Source of the DNA: Sipunculus nudus
Taxonomy: Eukaryota; Annelida; Sipuncula; Golfingiida; Sipunculidae
Assembly: GCA_026874595.1 (NCBI GenBank)
Contig: CM049314.1
Coordinates: forward strand, 1,513,318 to 1,577,317
DNA length: 64,000 nucleotides
Direction of reading: 5' to 3'
Both the position numbers and the translations under genes were made by a program. The notes under the pieces were generated by a model. That model was not told the DNA's origin. It made no database searches and saw only the letters and a program-made list of their open reading frames with translations. This document shows positions 21,845-34,200 of this stretch, piece after piece; position 1 is the first letter of the stretch, and each line of letters begins with the position of its first letter.

Positions 21845-24779
21845 ATCAGATTGCTTTATTCCATGTGGTGAAAAACCTATGACATTGGCAAACCGAATGC
21901 TTATATCTAAATGAAATTAATCAAGGGACGTGAAGGACCAATTATTCTAATATATTACATTTAGTTGGACTACAGATAATTTTGCTAACCACCAATTTCA
22001 TGCAGTTATTTTTTAATCGAGCATTAATTAGCGCTCTTGTACGCGGAATGCAGGACCCTGACAAGCGGCAAAATGAAATTCTCAGTGAAAAATTGACCAT
22101 GTGACTGTTTACCATGTTATCTATAGCGGGTTCTGACATAACCCATATGTACTCTTTTACTGACACCATTTCGGATCTCTGACATGAGAGAGTCTACGAC
22201 CAGCCCACTGGCTGTCAGAGTGCCTTTACATCCTTCAATGAGGAACGCACTTTAGGGCTCTATGAAGTTGCAAATAACCAAAAGTTAGCATTTTAGTATA
22301 CTTTCTATTGACATCTACCATGAGCGAGTAAACTCACGTTTTTAAGTCAGCTTATTGGTAAATTCCACTGCATGTTGTTGAATTTCTGACCCCATGGATG
22401 CAAGCATGGCTCGCACGGGTTACTGGACGAGATCCAACTTGTACGCGATGCAGGAAATGATTCGTTACCACAGAGACAGTTTTTTTATTCAGTTTTGGCT
22501 GTGATATCACATATTCTTTTGCATTAAATTATCATTCGTAGCCTTATGTTAAATTTATGGGCTGTTTACCACGATATCACTGGAACATGATTGAAGACCA
22601 GCGCTTGCATTCCTCGGTATGGCTTGCATCACGACTCAAGCTCTTTTCCAAGGACGTCAGCAGTTATTGGTGCTTATCCAAGAAATTTTATCCAACCAAC
22701 GTTATTCATTCAGTCATCGCCTATTGCGCTCTTCCATTTGTCTACTAATATCCAAATTTAATCGGTCTTAATATATAGGCCCTCCAATAAGTAGAGTCCG
22801 ATGGCCATTCAGTGGGAGTTTCACCCTCAGACCACACCCCCGTAACCAATGGTAGCAGGTATTGCAATTACCGATTATCAGCCCATTACTCTTCAAGGTT
22901 GGCCTGTTTAAACAAAATGTAACAAACTTCTGGCTCCAAGTGAGGTATACAAGTGTACATGTGACGATGGTCTCTCCAGGGCTAAATGTTGGCAGTCAAC
23001 ATGTAAAGTTACATTTTCATAAGTGCGAACGCGAATATGAGTCGCGAACCATTCGCGTGCTGTGTTTCCATATAAGCGACTCAACGCGCGGGCTGTGTTT
23101 CCATAGCAACTCGACGCGCGATTTCTAGTTATTTTCTGCACAATTACGTTAGAGGACTGATGGTTTCATTTTGTATAACTTAGCAAATGTGTATTCTACC
23201 TGTATTTATCTGAAAATAAAGAATATGTGGGTCGACCTATTCAAATTTACTTCCTTCTACGTCCCGAATTTTCCATTGTCACATTACTAATCATAGACAG
23301 AAATGTCATCGTATAAACAGTATATCGCCTTTCATATACAAATTCTACAAATCTCTCTGCATCGTCATCACCCTGTGTTTCCAGCAAAGCTATGGTGTCT
23401 CCAGCATGCTGTCTTTGCTTTATAGGCGGGTTTGTGCTGTAAATACAGGGGTCCCCTACCTTCGTAACGTAATTCGTGTTCGCTACGTTGCCCGTCTATC
23501 GCTACATTGAAAAATGTGTTTATTTTACGCATTTTAGTAGCAAACGTAAGTACTAAAGCCCAGGCATGACTATCAAAAGAACTGTCGAATTAAACACCTG
23601 TAACATGGCTGGTGCAAAGCACACTGGAGGAGAACAATACCTTACAACCAAACTTGACAGTCAAATTTATTATAGAATTGCAGTAATTAATTTGTTTGTG
23701 GGGCGGGGGGGGGGGGTCTTTAGACGTTTTTGCCCTGGGTAAGTGACCCATTTGCCTTATACCTAAAATTAGGGCTCTATCAAATATAGATATATCGAAA
23801 CCTATCGATATCCTACGTCGATACGGTTACCCATATATGCAATGCAGGTTGTATCGTCGTATCGAGATCGAGAAAACACAATAACTACTAATAAATATAG
23901 ATACAAACCTTATTTGAACTGTAATGTGAACTGTTTATATATGCTTTAAGCCATTTTATATTGCGTGTGTTCGCCTTACTGTTTATATATGCTTAAAGCC
24001 ATTTTATATTTCGTGTGTTCGCCTTTAAGACGTAAATCAGATCACATGTTTTGTCGTGTGTGATGACTCGGTGCGGAATGTATGTGCATTTTCCGGTCAT
24101 TCCAAGACAAGCCGACGCGTGTGAGCGATGATTTAGGAATATATTACCATCGGTCCTCGTAATTGTTGAAATCTATGTTCAGTGTACATATAGCTACCAT
24201 TCGAGTATGCATTGCATGTTTTAGCATTCAATCTGTGATCTCGGTAGGAAATGCATTTAACTTTATAATCCATTAATTTACCTCTCATTAGTGCATCAAT
24301 TTTCTTGAGGTCCATATTTACCTGCATTTTTGGAACTGCACGTATGGCAACAGGTGACACTATTGCAAAAACCTTTGGGAGAAAATCAAATACATGTACT
24401 ATGTTACTAGGGGAAATATGATTAAAGGATTCACATTCAAAGAAGCACACGAAAAGGTATATGGTATAAATATATATAAATTTATGTTTAATTCTAACAT
24501 AATGGGGAAGGGGTCGGAGTGCTGGGGGGGGGGGGGACGGGAAAGTACTGTAAACAAGATGAAGATATAATACCCGACAGCCTACTCAGTATATGATGTT
24601 ATGAAAAGGAACCATATATAGAACGAAAGGTTTTGCCAATCATTTGAAATGAGTGCCTACTAATTCCTAATTAAACACTATAGTCAATACCGTGGTTTTA
24701 GCGCCAGTATACTAGTGGATCGTCCAGCAAGCGAGCAGAAAATAAGGAAATGTCATCAAGAAAATGTATGCAAATAATG

Positions 24780-24816
<37 letters not shown>

Positions 24817-25920
24817 TTATTTAAGAAAATCTTATGTTCACAGAGCTTTTTAAAAGAAAATAATATAAAAAGAAAAAACGATACGTATTATCGTCAATAC
24901 ATATTGGATATCGCTTAAAGTATATCACAAACCGTATTGTGCCTGAATAGGTTGACCGATAGCCAGTCCTACCTTAAATGACCCTGTATGGTCTGGCCAT
25001 AGGCCACCTCAGACGCGAGGCCATAGGCCACCCCTGACGCGAAGGGGATAGGACGGTCTGTATAGAGCACCCTTTACGGGGTATACCGGGTATTGAACGT
25101 AGGTTAATGAAGAAGTCTGCCTAAGGTATGGGCCTCGACGAGCACTTAATGACATATATAATGATATACTATTGGTGTTCGATAGGTGGGGGGGGGGGGC
25201 TTGTTAATAAGTGCCGATGCACATCTACCGATATGTCCAAGGAGTCGATCTTCACAAGTGGCTAACAAGATATATATGCCACTCATCTAATGTCATGAAG
25301 AAAAATTTATTTGAAACTGTCCAGTTTAAGGACTTACAACTGTATATCACATTCTCGGATGTTTGCTCAGTTCATATATGATCTTGGTAACCAAGACAGT
25401 ATCTGAAACAGGGAAAGAACGGGAGAAGCACCACGCCGTTAATCAGGTAGGAAAGCTCGGCATCATCATAAATTAATATGGCAGGTATAACAAGTAGTAT
25501 ATTTATATCCATATTCAAGTGCAGGATTCTTTTTCATATAATTGCACTGTTCTCTGTTTGTTTGTGTTCAGCCATTCGACTTCACTCTCATTATATTTAA
25601 ATCAAGAATTAAGTTTGTCGTGGCATTATTCAGTTACATCAATCCATCTAGAAAGATCCCAACTCCACTGGCTATAAGATACATGATTCAATATAAATGT
25701 ATTCTAAAGTATGGATTCTATAATAATGTTCTTCCTTATTTATAGAAATTTCTTACTTTTCCAATACTATCCCCCCAAAAAACTTTTAGATTTTATTTTA
25801 GTTAATTGTTGTTGTTGATGTTAACCGCGTCAAGTTTTAAATGCTAGCTAATCTAAGTTTGCATATCTGCAGAATTTCATTCCGGTGTCAGACCACGTGA
25901 CAAGGCACACACAGCCTCTC
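21840..25920. other. Non-coding stretch
   Basis: No gene recognised. It holds a tandem pair of about 55 bp at 23927-24030 (TGTTTATATATGCTTTAAGCC-like), G homopolymers near 23702, 24523 and 25186, and a TA/TG microsatellite near 24778-24818. Confidence 0.45.
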
Positions 25921-26125
25921 ATTTTATATCCCGGTGTTAACGTGACCCGGTGAATACTGCATCTGCGGACCCCGGCTATGTAATCGTGTCCTTTGCTGGG
26001 TCATTCCAAAGAGGAACCCCTGAAAGGCGCACTCTTTTGTTGGTGAAACAGTGCCGCGGCTGAGATTTGATTTCACGATCTCCTGGCTTTGAGTCCTGTG
26101 CTCTATCAATTGGACCATAGAAGCC
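25921..26125 (-). mobile_element. tRNA-derived SINE-like element
   Basis: Read on the minus strand from 26125, TGGTCCAATTGATAGAGCAC resembles the D-arm and box A of a tRNA gene. About 40 bp later GTGAAATCAAATCTC resembles box B (GGTTCGAATCC type). The tRNA-like part is about 78 bp, then an unrelated body follows. The cloverleaf is imperfect, so a functional tRNA is unlikely. The SINE assignment is an inference from the promoter-like head. Confidence 0.5.
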
Positions 26126-27770
26126 GGTTAACTATGAATATTTACTCAGCCATAGGACAATCAAATATTGTCAAGATGGGGCAGCACTGAAGGGGTATCA
26201 GGCGGTACCGATACTGTATCTGCACACATGGTCTTATCAGTAACCCATTTTAATACCTTGGTTAGCTTCATATTCGCGCGGTAAATGTTGCCATCCCACA
26301 CTCCACTCCCGCCTTTATATGCGACACCGATAATAAAGTTTTTTCTGATTCCAGACTTCGAAATTCTGCTTGTGAAAGTTATGTAGAGTAGGAAAGAATT
26401 TTTATAAAGCATAAACATTTGTGAATGTTTAGCCCCAATTTCATTTCGTCATTCTTTAATTGGCAAGAAGTCGTAGAAATAGATTTATCCTCGGGACATT
26501 GTTTTTCAACTTGTAATGGGATAATTCAGGTTAATCAATCGCAGATTCCACACAGATGCTTGCATTGTTTCCAATTATTGAAGTTTTTTCATCCTGTTTT
26601 CAATTTTAATTTTTGCTATGGTTTCTTTTATTAAGAAAACTTACAAGGATGTCCTAGGATGATTTTCAGCAGAATATAATTTTTCCCTTTTTTCATTCTC
26701 GAGTCTCACACATATAGGTTTGTATTTATGATAATATAAAAATAATGAGTACACGCGAATGCACGATTTGTCCATACATAAGCTGCACAAAAACTCCGCC
26801 TCCCCCCCCCCCCCCTTTCTTATCACCTTAATGACATACACACGCATTGCTCCACCGACGAGAGCGATGTCTCCTATCGTACTAACACAGCTATTTATTG
26901 CTCCATTGATAAAAACGGCTCTCCTTGTCGATAAAAACTCCTCGGAGAATTATGTACAGTGGTGATAAAATGTTGCTTTACTGCGTAGAGCGTGGATCAG
27001 TGGTTTAAAGGTTCTAGTCCGCGAGTATCTCCAGTATGAAACTATCAAATATATCAAAGATACTGATATACTTTTAACGGTATCAGTTTTACAAATAATT
27101 ATGCATTTTAATCATAGCATATTGTAAGATAAACTGAACTATTTCATCTTCCATATCAAGGGGAAGGTCTGTGCAACCGTCTAAAACCCTCGGGGGTTTC
27201 CTTGCTATTTCATAAGAAAGGATTACGGATCCAGTGTCGTCAGGCGGGTTTCCTTGCCGATTTCCGAGTGTCGCCACGCTCCCGTGAGTTCCCCACGCGA
27301 CCGCTGTGAACTTGGCTAATATGCAGTTGAACGATGTGTAAATTTAAAAAAAAACAGTTCATAAAGAAGCATCAGATATTACTTTCTTCATGAAAATCTG
27401 TTAGTCTGTCTATACCTGCAAAATGAGGGTTAAATAAAGCCAGGGACATTTAGCCGGACCGGGTTGTCATGCCGATATTATAGTAGTGCCGCTGCCGACA
27501 TGCCGAACAAATTACCGTTAATTATTTGAAAGTATTAGAGGATGGTATCAAATGTGTTCAAGTACCTTAACAGACAACGTACTTATCACTTTACAGCGCA
27601 TTAATCACATTATTTCCTATTGTTTATTTTCTTTCCCGGCAAGATGGGCTTCGGTATTTTGGTTCGGTATTCTGGATTTCGGCATTCTGGGTTTCGGCCA
27701 TATGGTCGAGTACCATATAGGGGCCCTCTCTGTCTTGCAACTCACCTGTGAACCGTGTTAGTGAATCATG
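26126..27770. other. Non-coding stretch
   Basis: No gene recognised on either strand. Poly-C near 26803-26815. Confidence 0.45.
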
Positions 27771-27958
27771 GTAGAGTTGTAGGACAGTTAGGATCTTTGC
27801 TGTAACTGGTGATAGGAGAATTAGGATCATTGGTGTGACCGGATGTAGGACTGTAAGGATCCTTGCCTTGACCTTTGGGGAGTCACTGGGATGGTTGATT
27901 AGGATCCTTGCTGTGACCTTTAGTAGGACACTGGGAAGTTTGATTCGGATCCATTGTT
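27771..27958. repeat. Degenerate tandem repeat of about 50-60 bp
   Basis: The phrase GGATCCTTGCTGTGACCTTTRG..GGACACTGGGA recurs in diverged form four to five times. Confidence 0.6.
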
Positions 27959-28011
27959 AACCCCCCCCCCCCCCCAGTGCAAAACCAACTATTACATTGT
28001 TTATTACCCCG

Positions 28012-28042
<31 letters not shown>

Positions 28043-29140
28043 CCCCCCCCCCCCCCCCCCCCCCAGCTTCTGGTTGCCGACTATAAACAGGGGAAACAAA
28101 CATGTACTTTACCCGATTAAGTTAATTGGCATAGCTTTCGAACGAACAATGCTTGTCACAGGGAACATAAATAATTATGTGGATGAAGTTGAGTACACCA
28201 ACAACTGTATGATTTACGAGGTGGCGGACTGTTTTATGACTGTACTATTTTATCTACATAAATTTCTACACATTGTTACTTTTCCACGTGGCCTAGAATG
28301 AACAAAACAGGTAATATATTTAACTATGTCAGACTAAAGGTTACATTGCGTGTATCGAGTGCCAATTTCTGACCTATCCATATATGATCATTAACGGAGA
28401 TGTATTAGAACCAATATTATCGATTATTTATTCAACTATCATTTGGGCGTGGTCCAAAAATGTGTCAATCCGCTCTAAAATGCCCTTGCCATCACACCTT
28501 TCCCCTAGTAGATTCTCGCCTGAATCCTGTCTTCTCAGTAGGCCTTACATTTCTATCGCATCCGCCGACCCCGTCCTTATCGAACCTTAGCTATTTATAT
28601 GAGCGATATATTGCCATGATTCATGTTTACCCTTCTGTTGAATCATTGTTTGAATGGGATCATAAAGTATGGCCTATTCTGTTGTAAAAACGTCCAGTAT
28701 TATAATAATGGTCATTACCGTAATAATAAATGAGTAACATTGTAATAACTTTACCTCACCTTTACTTTAATCAGCATGGTGGAGGCTTAAAGGGGTAAAA
28801 GGGCCAATATTGTAAAAAAATGAAGTTTAGAAGAACATGATTAAATTCGTGTCAAATTTACCTAGACAACATTAATGTTGACTGTTTCACTTGATTTAAA
28901 TTCTGACTACATCTCTTATAATAACGAGAAACCAAAATGGCTGTAATTTAAGAAGGTACATTCTAAAACGACATATCGCCTTTTAGATTTGGGATTCATT
29001 TTTGAGCTTAAACATGTGTTATTACAATTGTTACACGCGTGGGGTCTGACGTGTAAACAGCGGTCATGCTAGTCTGGGGTTTTCTCGCCTGGCCCTGATA
29101 TGTAGAAACACAGTGATGTTGTTCTAGATGATTACGTGTC
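27959..29140. other. Non-coding stretch with CT and C runs
   Basis: C run at 27960-27975, (CT)n at 28012-28039, and C run at 28042-28065. No gene recognised. Confidence 0.45.
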
Positions 29141-29144
29141 AGTT

Positions 29145-29519
29145 GGAAGGGCGCCAGTTGGACGGGTCCCGGTTAGACGGGTCCCAGTTGGACGGGTCCC
29201 ATTTAGACGCTATGTTATATTTATGTGAATTAATTACACACGTAAGTAGCAGGGGATTGAAGCTTTATGGGAAAGCCTAACTAAAATAATAAAAGTTTAT
29301 ATATGTTAATCAAACACAATATATCTATGAAATTTTGTGCAAGCCCTTATACCTGTGTTAATGAATTATTGTTCAAAGAGCTATAGATTTTAACCGTTAT
29401 ATTGTTTTCTTCCCTGACGTTGCTTTCGTGAAAACTAAAATCATTATATCCTAATATTATCTGTTTCGTCAGAGTTACAATAACGAATCAACATGCAATC
29501 AAATGTTAAAAAATTAGCG

Positions 29520-29586
<67 letters not shown>

Positions 29587-29895
29587 AGACAACAAGACAA
29601 CAAAATACCCTAGATATTGCAAGGTAAGTGATAAGAAAACGAGACAAAGTAACGCGTCGCCAAATAGCCGTGTGGTCTATATGTGAATGAGCCGTTCATC
29701 CTTCAGGACGTTTTAAACTGCTTGATATTTTCATATATTCATTCATATTACTATATATTATATAAAAATGCATGTATTATAGCCTTCGTGTATTAAACCA
29801 ATACGTTATTGATAGAGCGTCTGACTGGGACCCGTCCAACTGGGATCGAAAAAATCCGACCCGTCTATCTGAAACCCGTCCATATGGGATGACAC
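29145..29895. mobile_element. Possible non-autonomous inverted-repeat element
   Basis: The left end carries three spaced copies of CAGTTGGACGGGTCCC-like sequence (29146-29210). The right end carries the complement (GGGACCCGTCCAACTGGGA at about 29828, then more GACCCGTC and ACCCGTCCA units to 29885). Clustered repeats in opposite orientation about 700 bp apart suggest a MITE-like element or foldback DNA. No transposase seen. Confidence 0.45.
29526..29583. repeat. (TA)n microsatellite
   Basis: TA tract inside the inverted-repeat element candidate. Confidence 0.95.
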
Positions 29896-30894
29896 CAAAA
29901 TCCAAAACTTATCGAGTTATCTGTGTAAATCTCTATATCGAATGTAACTCAATATTGGGATGGACAGACGAAGCCAGCTATTTGCAAGTCGATTAACCAA
30001 AAATGCTGCTTATTTTCAAGCAATTTTGAAAAACAAAATCAATTCCTCTATCCCCCCCCCCCCCCCCCCCCCGCTCTCAACCAACGACCTTTTTTAGACA
30101 AATCTTATGCATGACACCTGTTAATCCCTCCCTGATAAAAACTCCTAGATCCGCGCCTGTACACTTGTATACAAATGGCCCTAATTACCCTGTGCTCATG
30201 CTCGATACGGTAAACAACACATCTCTCTTTGAAGCAAGTTAACAATGACAGATCAAAGTAGCGTCACGCATTTCAGACACCTTGACCACGACAGCAGCTT
30301 TTAATTAGCTTGAGTTTAATGAGTCTTTGATATGAAATAAAAACTTTATGTGCTAGCTGTTTCATATACTTCCTTACTTTGACCATACTCATAAGATAAT
30401 TTTCAAAGGCGCTGATATAAACTGGCATTGCTAACCCCACATGTTTATTATGTGCAGTCAATACATCTCTTCTTTCAAAGACCAATCACATCACTATTTA
30501 GTCACGAGTGTCAAGCTCAAAACCGACTATATTAACTAGATATCCTGCGGCCTAATTGAACCCCCCCCCCCCCCCCCCATTACACATGCTAAAAGGTGAA
30601 CTTCACCTTAAGACAACTTTGGATCATTACAATTTATTGCTTGACAGAAGCTTCTTGCAAAACACAATATATTGACATTGTCCTATCCCGCAAACAAATT
30701 CAACCAATCCATCAATATTGTTGTGAAAAAAATATGTCTAGGACACCAACGAACTGACCAGTCAACCAACCAACTGTTATAAGAACACAGTACTGGTCAT
30801 GAGTAAGGGAAAATTATTATTGAGAATAAAATGCCAGTGTTACTTTGTGAGATACTTGATCTGTTCTACTGTCTTGTAGTATCAGCCAGTTGTC
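29896..30894. other. Upstream region of the SLC5 gene
   Basis: Holds two C homopolymers (30053-30072 and 30561-30577). Promoter and 5' UTR of the transporter are expected here, but I cannot place a transcription start. Confidence 0.4.
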
Positions 30895-31233
30895 ATGGAG
30901 AATAGAGGCTTTCAGTTGGTGGATTGGCTTCTATTCGGACTCACCCTCGGGCTGTCTGCTGTGATCGGTCTTTACTTTTCGGTGGCCGGGAACAAAAAGA
31001 AGACCACATCCGAGTATTTTACCGGAGACCGCAAGCTGTGGCTGTTACCGACAACAATATCCATGACGATGTCCGGCTTGTCGGCCATTAGTATTATGGG
31101 ATACACAACGGAGTATTATCTCTACGGAGTGCAGACCAGCTTGAGTTTTTTTGCCTCCGTAATAGCCAACATCATGGCTGCCGTCCTCATAGTGCCCGTG
31201 CTCTATAAGCTGAGAATTACCAGTATATTCCAG
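30895..31233 (+). CDS. SLC5 exon 1 (residues 1-113)
   Basis: Starts at the Met before ENRGFQLVDW. Contains the first membrane spans and SGLSAISIMGYTTEYYLYG. The donor GTAATT follows ITSIFQ in phase 0. The ORF runs on into the intron for about 66 codons, but SLC5 similarity ends at the donor. Confidence 0.9.
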
Positions 31234-34200
31234 GTAATTAGTGATGAATCAGACTTAAAACTCCTTAATATCGTAAGTTTTCTCAAGATCCTTCTGATTT
31301 TTAACTTACACTCAAGTCAACCATTTTCAACAATGACCCATCCTTTTTTTCACACGGCTTCTGCGCATAACAACATTAACTCAACAATTTTCAACAATGA
31401 CCCTTCCTTTTTTTCACACGGCTTCTGCGCATAACAACATTAACTCAACCATTTTCAACAATGACCCTTCCTTTTTTTCACACGGCTTCTGCGCATAACA
31501 ACATTAACTCAACCATTTTCAACAATGACCCTTCCTATTTTCACACGGCTTCTGCGCATAACAACATTAACTCAACCATTTTCAACAATGACCCTTCCTA
31601 TTTTCACACGGCTTCTGCGCATAACAACATTAACTCAACCATTTTCAACAATGACCCTTCTTATTTTCACACGGCTTCTGCGCATATCAACATTAACTCA
31701 ACCTTTTTCAAATATGACCCTTCCTATTTTCACACGGCTTCTGCGCATATCAACATTAACTCAACCATTTTCAACAATGACCCTTCCTATTTTCACACGG
31801 CTTCTGCGCATAACAACATTAACTCAACCATTTTCAACAATGACCCTTCCTATTTTCACACGGCTTCTGCGCATATCAACATTAACTCAACTATTTTCAA
31901 CAATGACCCTTCCTATTTTCACACGGCTTCTGCACATAACAACATTAACTCAACCATTTTCAACAATGACCCTTCCTATTTTCACACGGCTTCTGCGCAT
32001 ATCAACATTAACTCAACCATTTTCAACAATGACCCTTCCTATTTTCACACGGCTTCTGCGCATAACAACATTAACTCAACCATTTTCAACAATGACCCTT
32101 CCTATTTTCACACGGCTTCTGCGCATAACAACATTAACTCAACCATTTTCAACAATGACCCTTCCTATTTTCACACGGCTTCTGCGCATATCAACATTAA
32201 CTCAACCTTTTTCAACAATGACCCTTCCTATTTTCACACGGCTTCTGCGCATATCAACATTAACTCAACCATTTTCAACAATGACCCTTCCTATTTTCAC
32301 ACGGCTTCTGCGCATAACAACATTAACTCAACCATTTTCAACAATGACCCTTCCTATTTTCACACGGCTTCTGCGCATATCAACATTAACTCAACTATTT
32401 TCAACAATGACCCTTCCTATTTTCACACGGCTTCTGCACATAACAACATTAACTCAACCATTTTCAACAATGACCCTTCCTATTTTCACACGGCTTCTGC
32501 GCATATCAACATTAACTCAACCATTTTCAACAATGACCCTTCTAATTTTCACACGGCTTCTGCGCATATCAACATTAACTCAACTATTTTCAACAATGAC
32601 CCTTCCTATTTTCACACGGCTTCTGCACATTACAACATTAACTCAACCATTTTCAACAATGACCCTTCCTATTTTCACACGGCTTCTGCGGATATCAACA
32701 TTAACTCAACCATTTTCAACAATGACCCTTCCTATGTTCACACGGCTTCTGGGCATATCAACATTAACTCAACCATTTTCAACAATGACCCTTCCTATTT
32801 TTACACGGCTGCTGCGCATAACAACATTAACTCAACCATTTTCAACAATGACCCTTCCTATTTTCACACGGCTTCTGCGGATATCAACATTAACTCAACC
32901 ATTTTCAACAATGACCCTTCCTATTTTCACACGGCTTCTGCGCATATCAACATTAACTCAACTATTTTCAACAATGACCCTTCCTATTTTCACACGGCTT
33001 CTGCACATAACAACATTAACTCAACCATTTTCAACAATGACCCTTCCTATTTTCACACGGCTTCTGCGGATATCAACATTAACTCAACCATTTTCAACAA
33101 TGACCCTTCCTATGTTCACACGGCTTCTGCGCATATCAACATTAACTCAACCATTTTCAACAATGACCCTTCCTATTTTTACACGACTGCTGCGCATAAC
33201 AACATTAACTCAACCATTTTCAACAATGACCCTTCCTACGTTCACACGGCTTCTGCGCATAACAACATTAACTCAGCCATTTTCAACAATGACCCTTCCT
33301 ATTTTCACACGGCTTCTGCACCAAACAATATTCCGCACACTTGGTGCCACACAGAAACACAGTTCGTCTGTTTTATATGCGGATTATGTATAGCTTCGTA
33401 GCTTCTCCTAAAAAGGACAATTTAATGTATATGCCTTAATCTATATGTATAAATATAGATAATATATAAAAGTTATGTATTAATATAACTCTTACTCCCG
33501 ACAGGACTCAAAAATATTGAGTTAAGAAAAATCGGGGTCAGTTATGTGGAACGAGAATTTAAATATTTCAACTTTACGTGGAAAAGTAAAGATATTTTTT
33601 AAAGAATATAAAATTGAGGAAATGCTATGGTAGCACATCAGTACCCTTTTGTATACTCAGCAAATACGTGCCTAGGGGGCGCCACCTACATTGCAGACAA
33701 TATTTGAGTGATAATCTGTCTATAAGTAATATGGTTGAATATTCAGTAATCGCATGCCAACCAATTTTTTATGTATATTTTTTTTCAGTACCTTCATCTC
33801 AGATTCAATACTCAGCTTATTCGAAGACTGTGTGTCTTTTTCCAAGTTTTAACCCAGGTATGTTTTTTTATATTGTCATATTGTAATGGCTCATCTCGCA
33901 GATGAACACAACTTCTTTGGACAGAAAATACGATATAAAACATTTAGTTACAATTAAACGACCAAATATACCTTATAGTTAAAGAAAAGTCACTCTAGAT
34001 ATTCAGGCACTGTGACGAAGTGGCTAAAACACCTCATATCCTATTTTCAGATGTTCTACATGGGATTGGCGATCTATACACCAAGTACTTCAATTGAAGC
34101 CAGTAAGTTTTTATATTCGGTTTCTTCGACCCCTACAGACCTCGACTGTACGTGCCTTGTATTAGTTATTGTAACTAGTTGAACAATCCACGTAAAATAA

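Noticed and set aside
26040-26125. Functional tRNA gene on the minus strand
   Set aside because: The box A and D-arm are good but the anticodon and T arms do not pair properly; a SINE head is more likely.
31461-33401. 646- and 622-codon plus-strand ORFs as a repeat protein gene
   Set aside because: They lie wholly in SLC5 intron 1 between a good donor and the exon 2 acceptor and result from a 63-bp unit; two frames are open at once.
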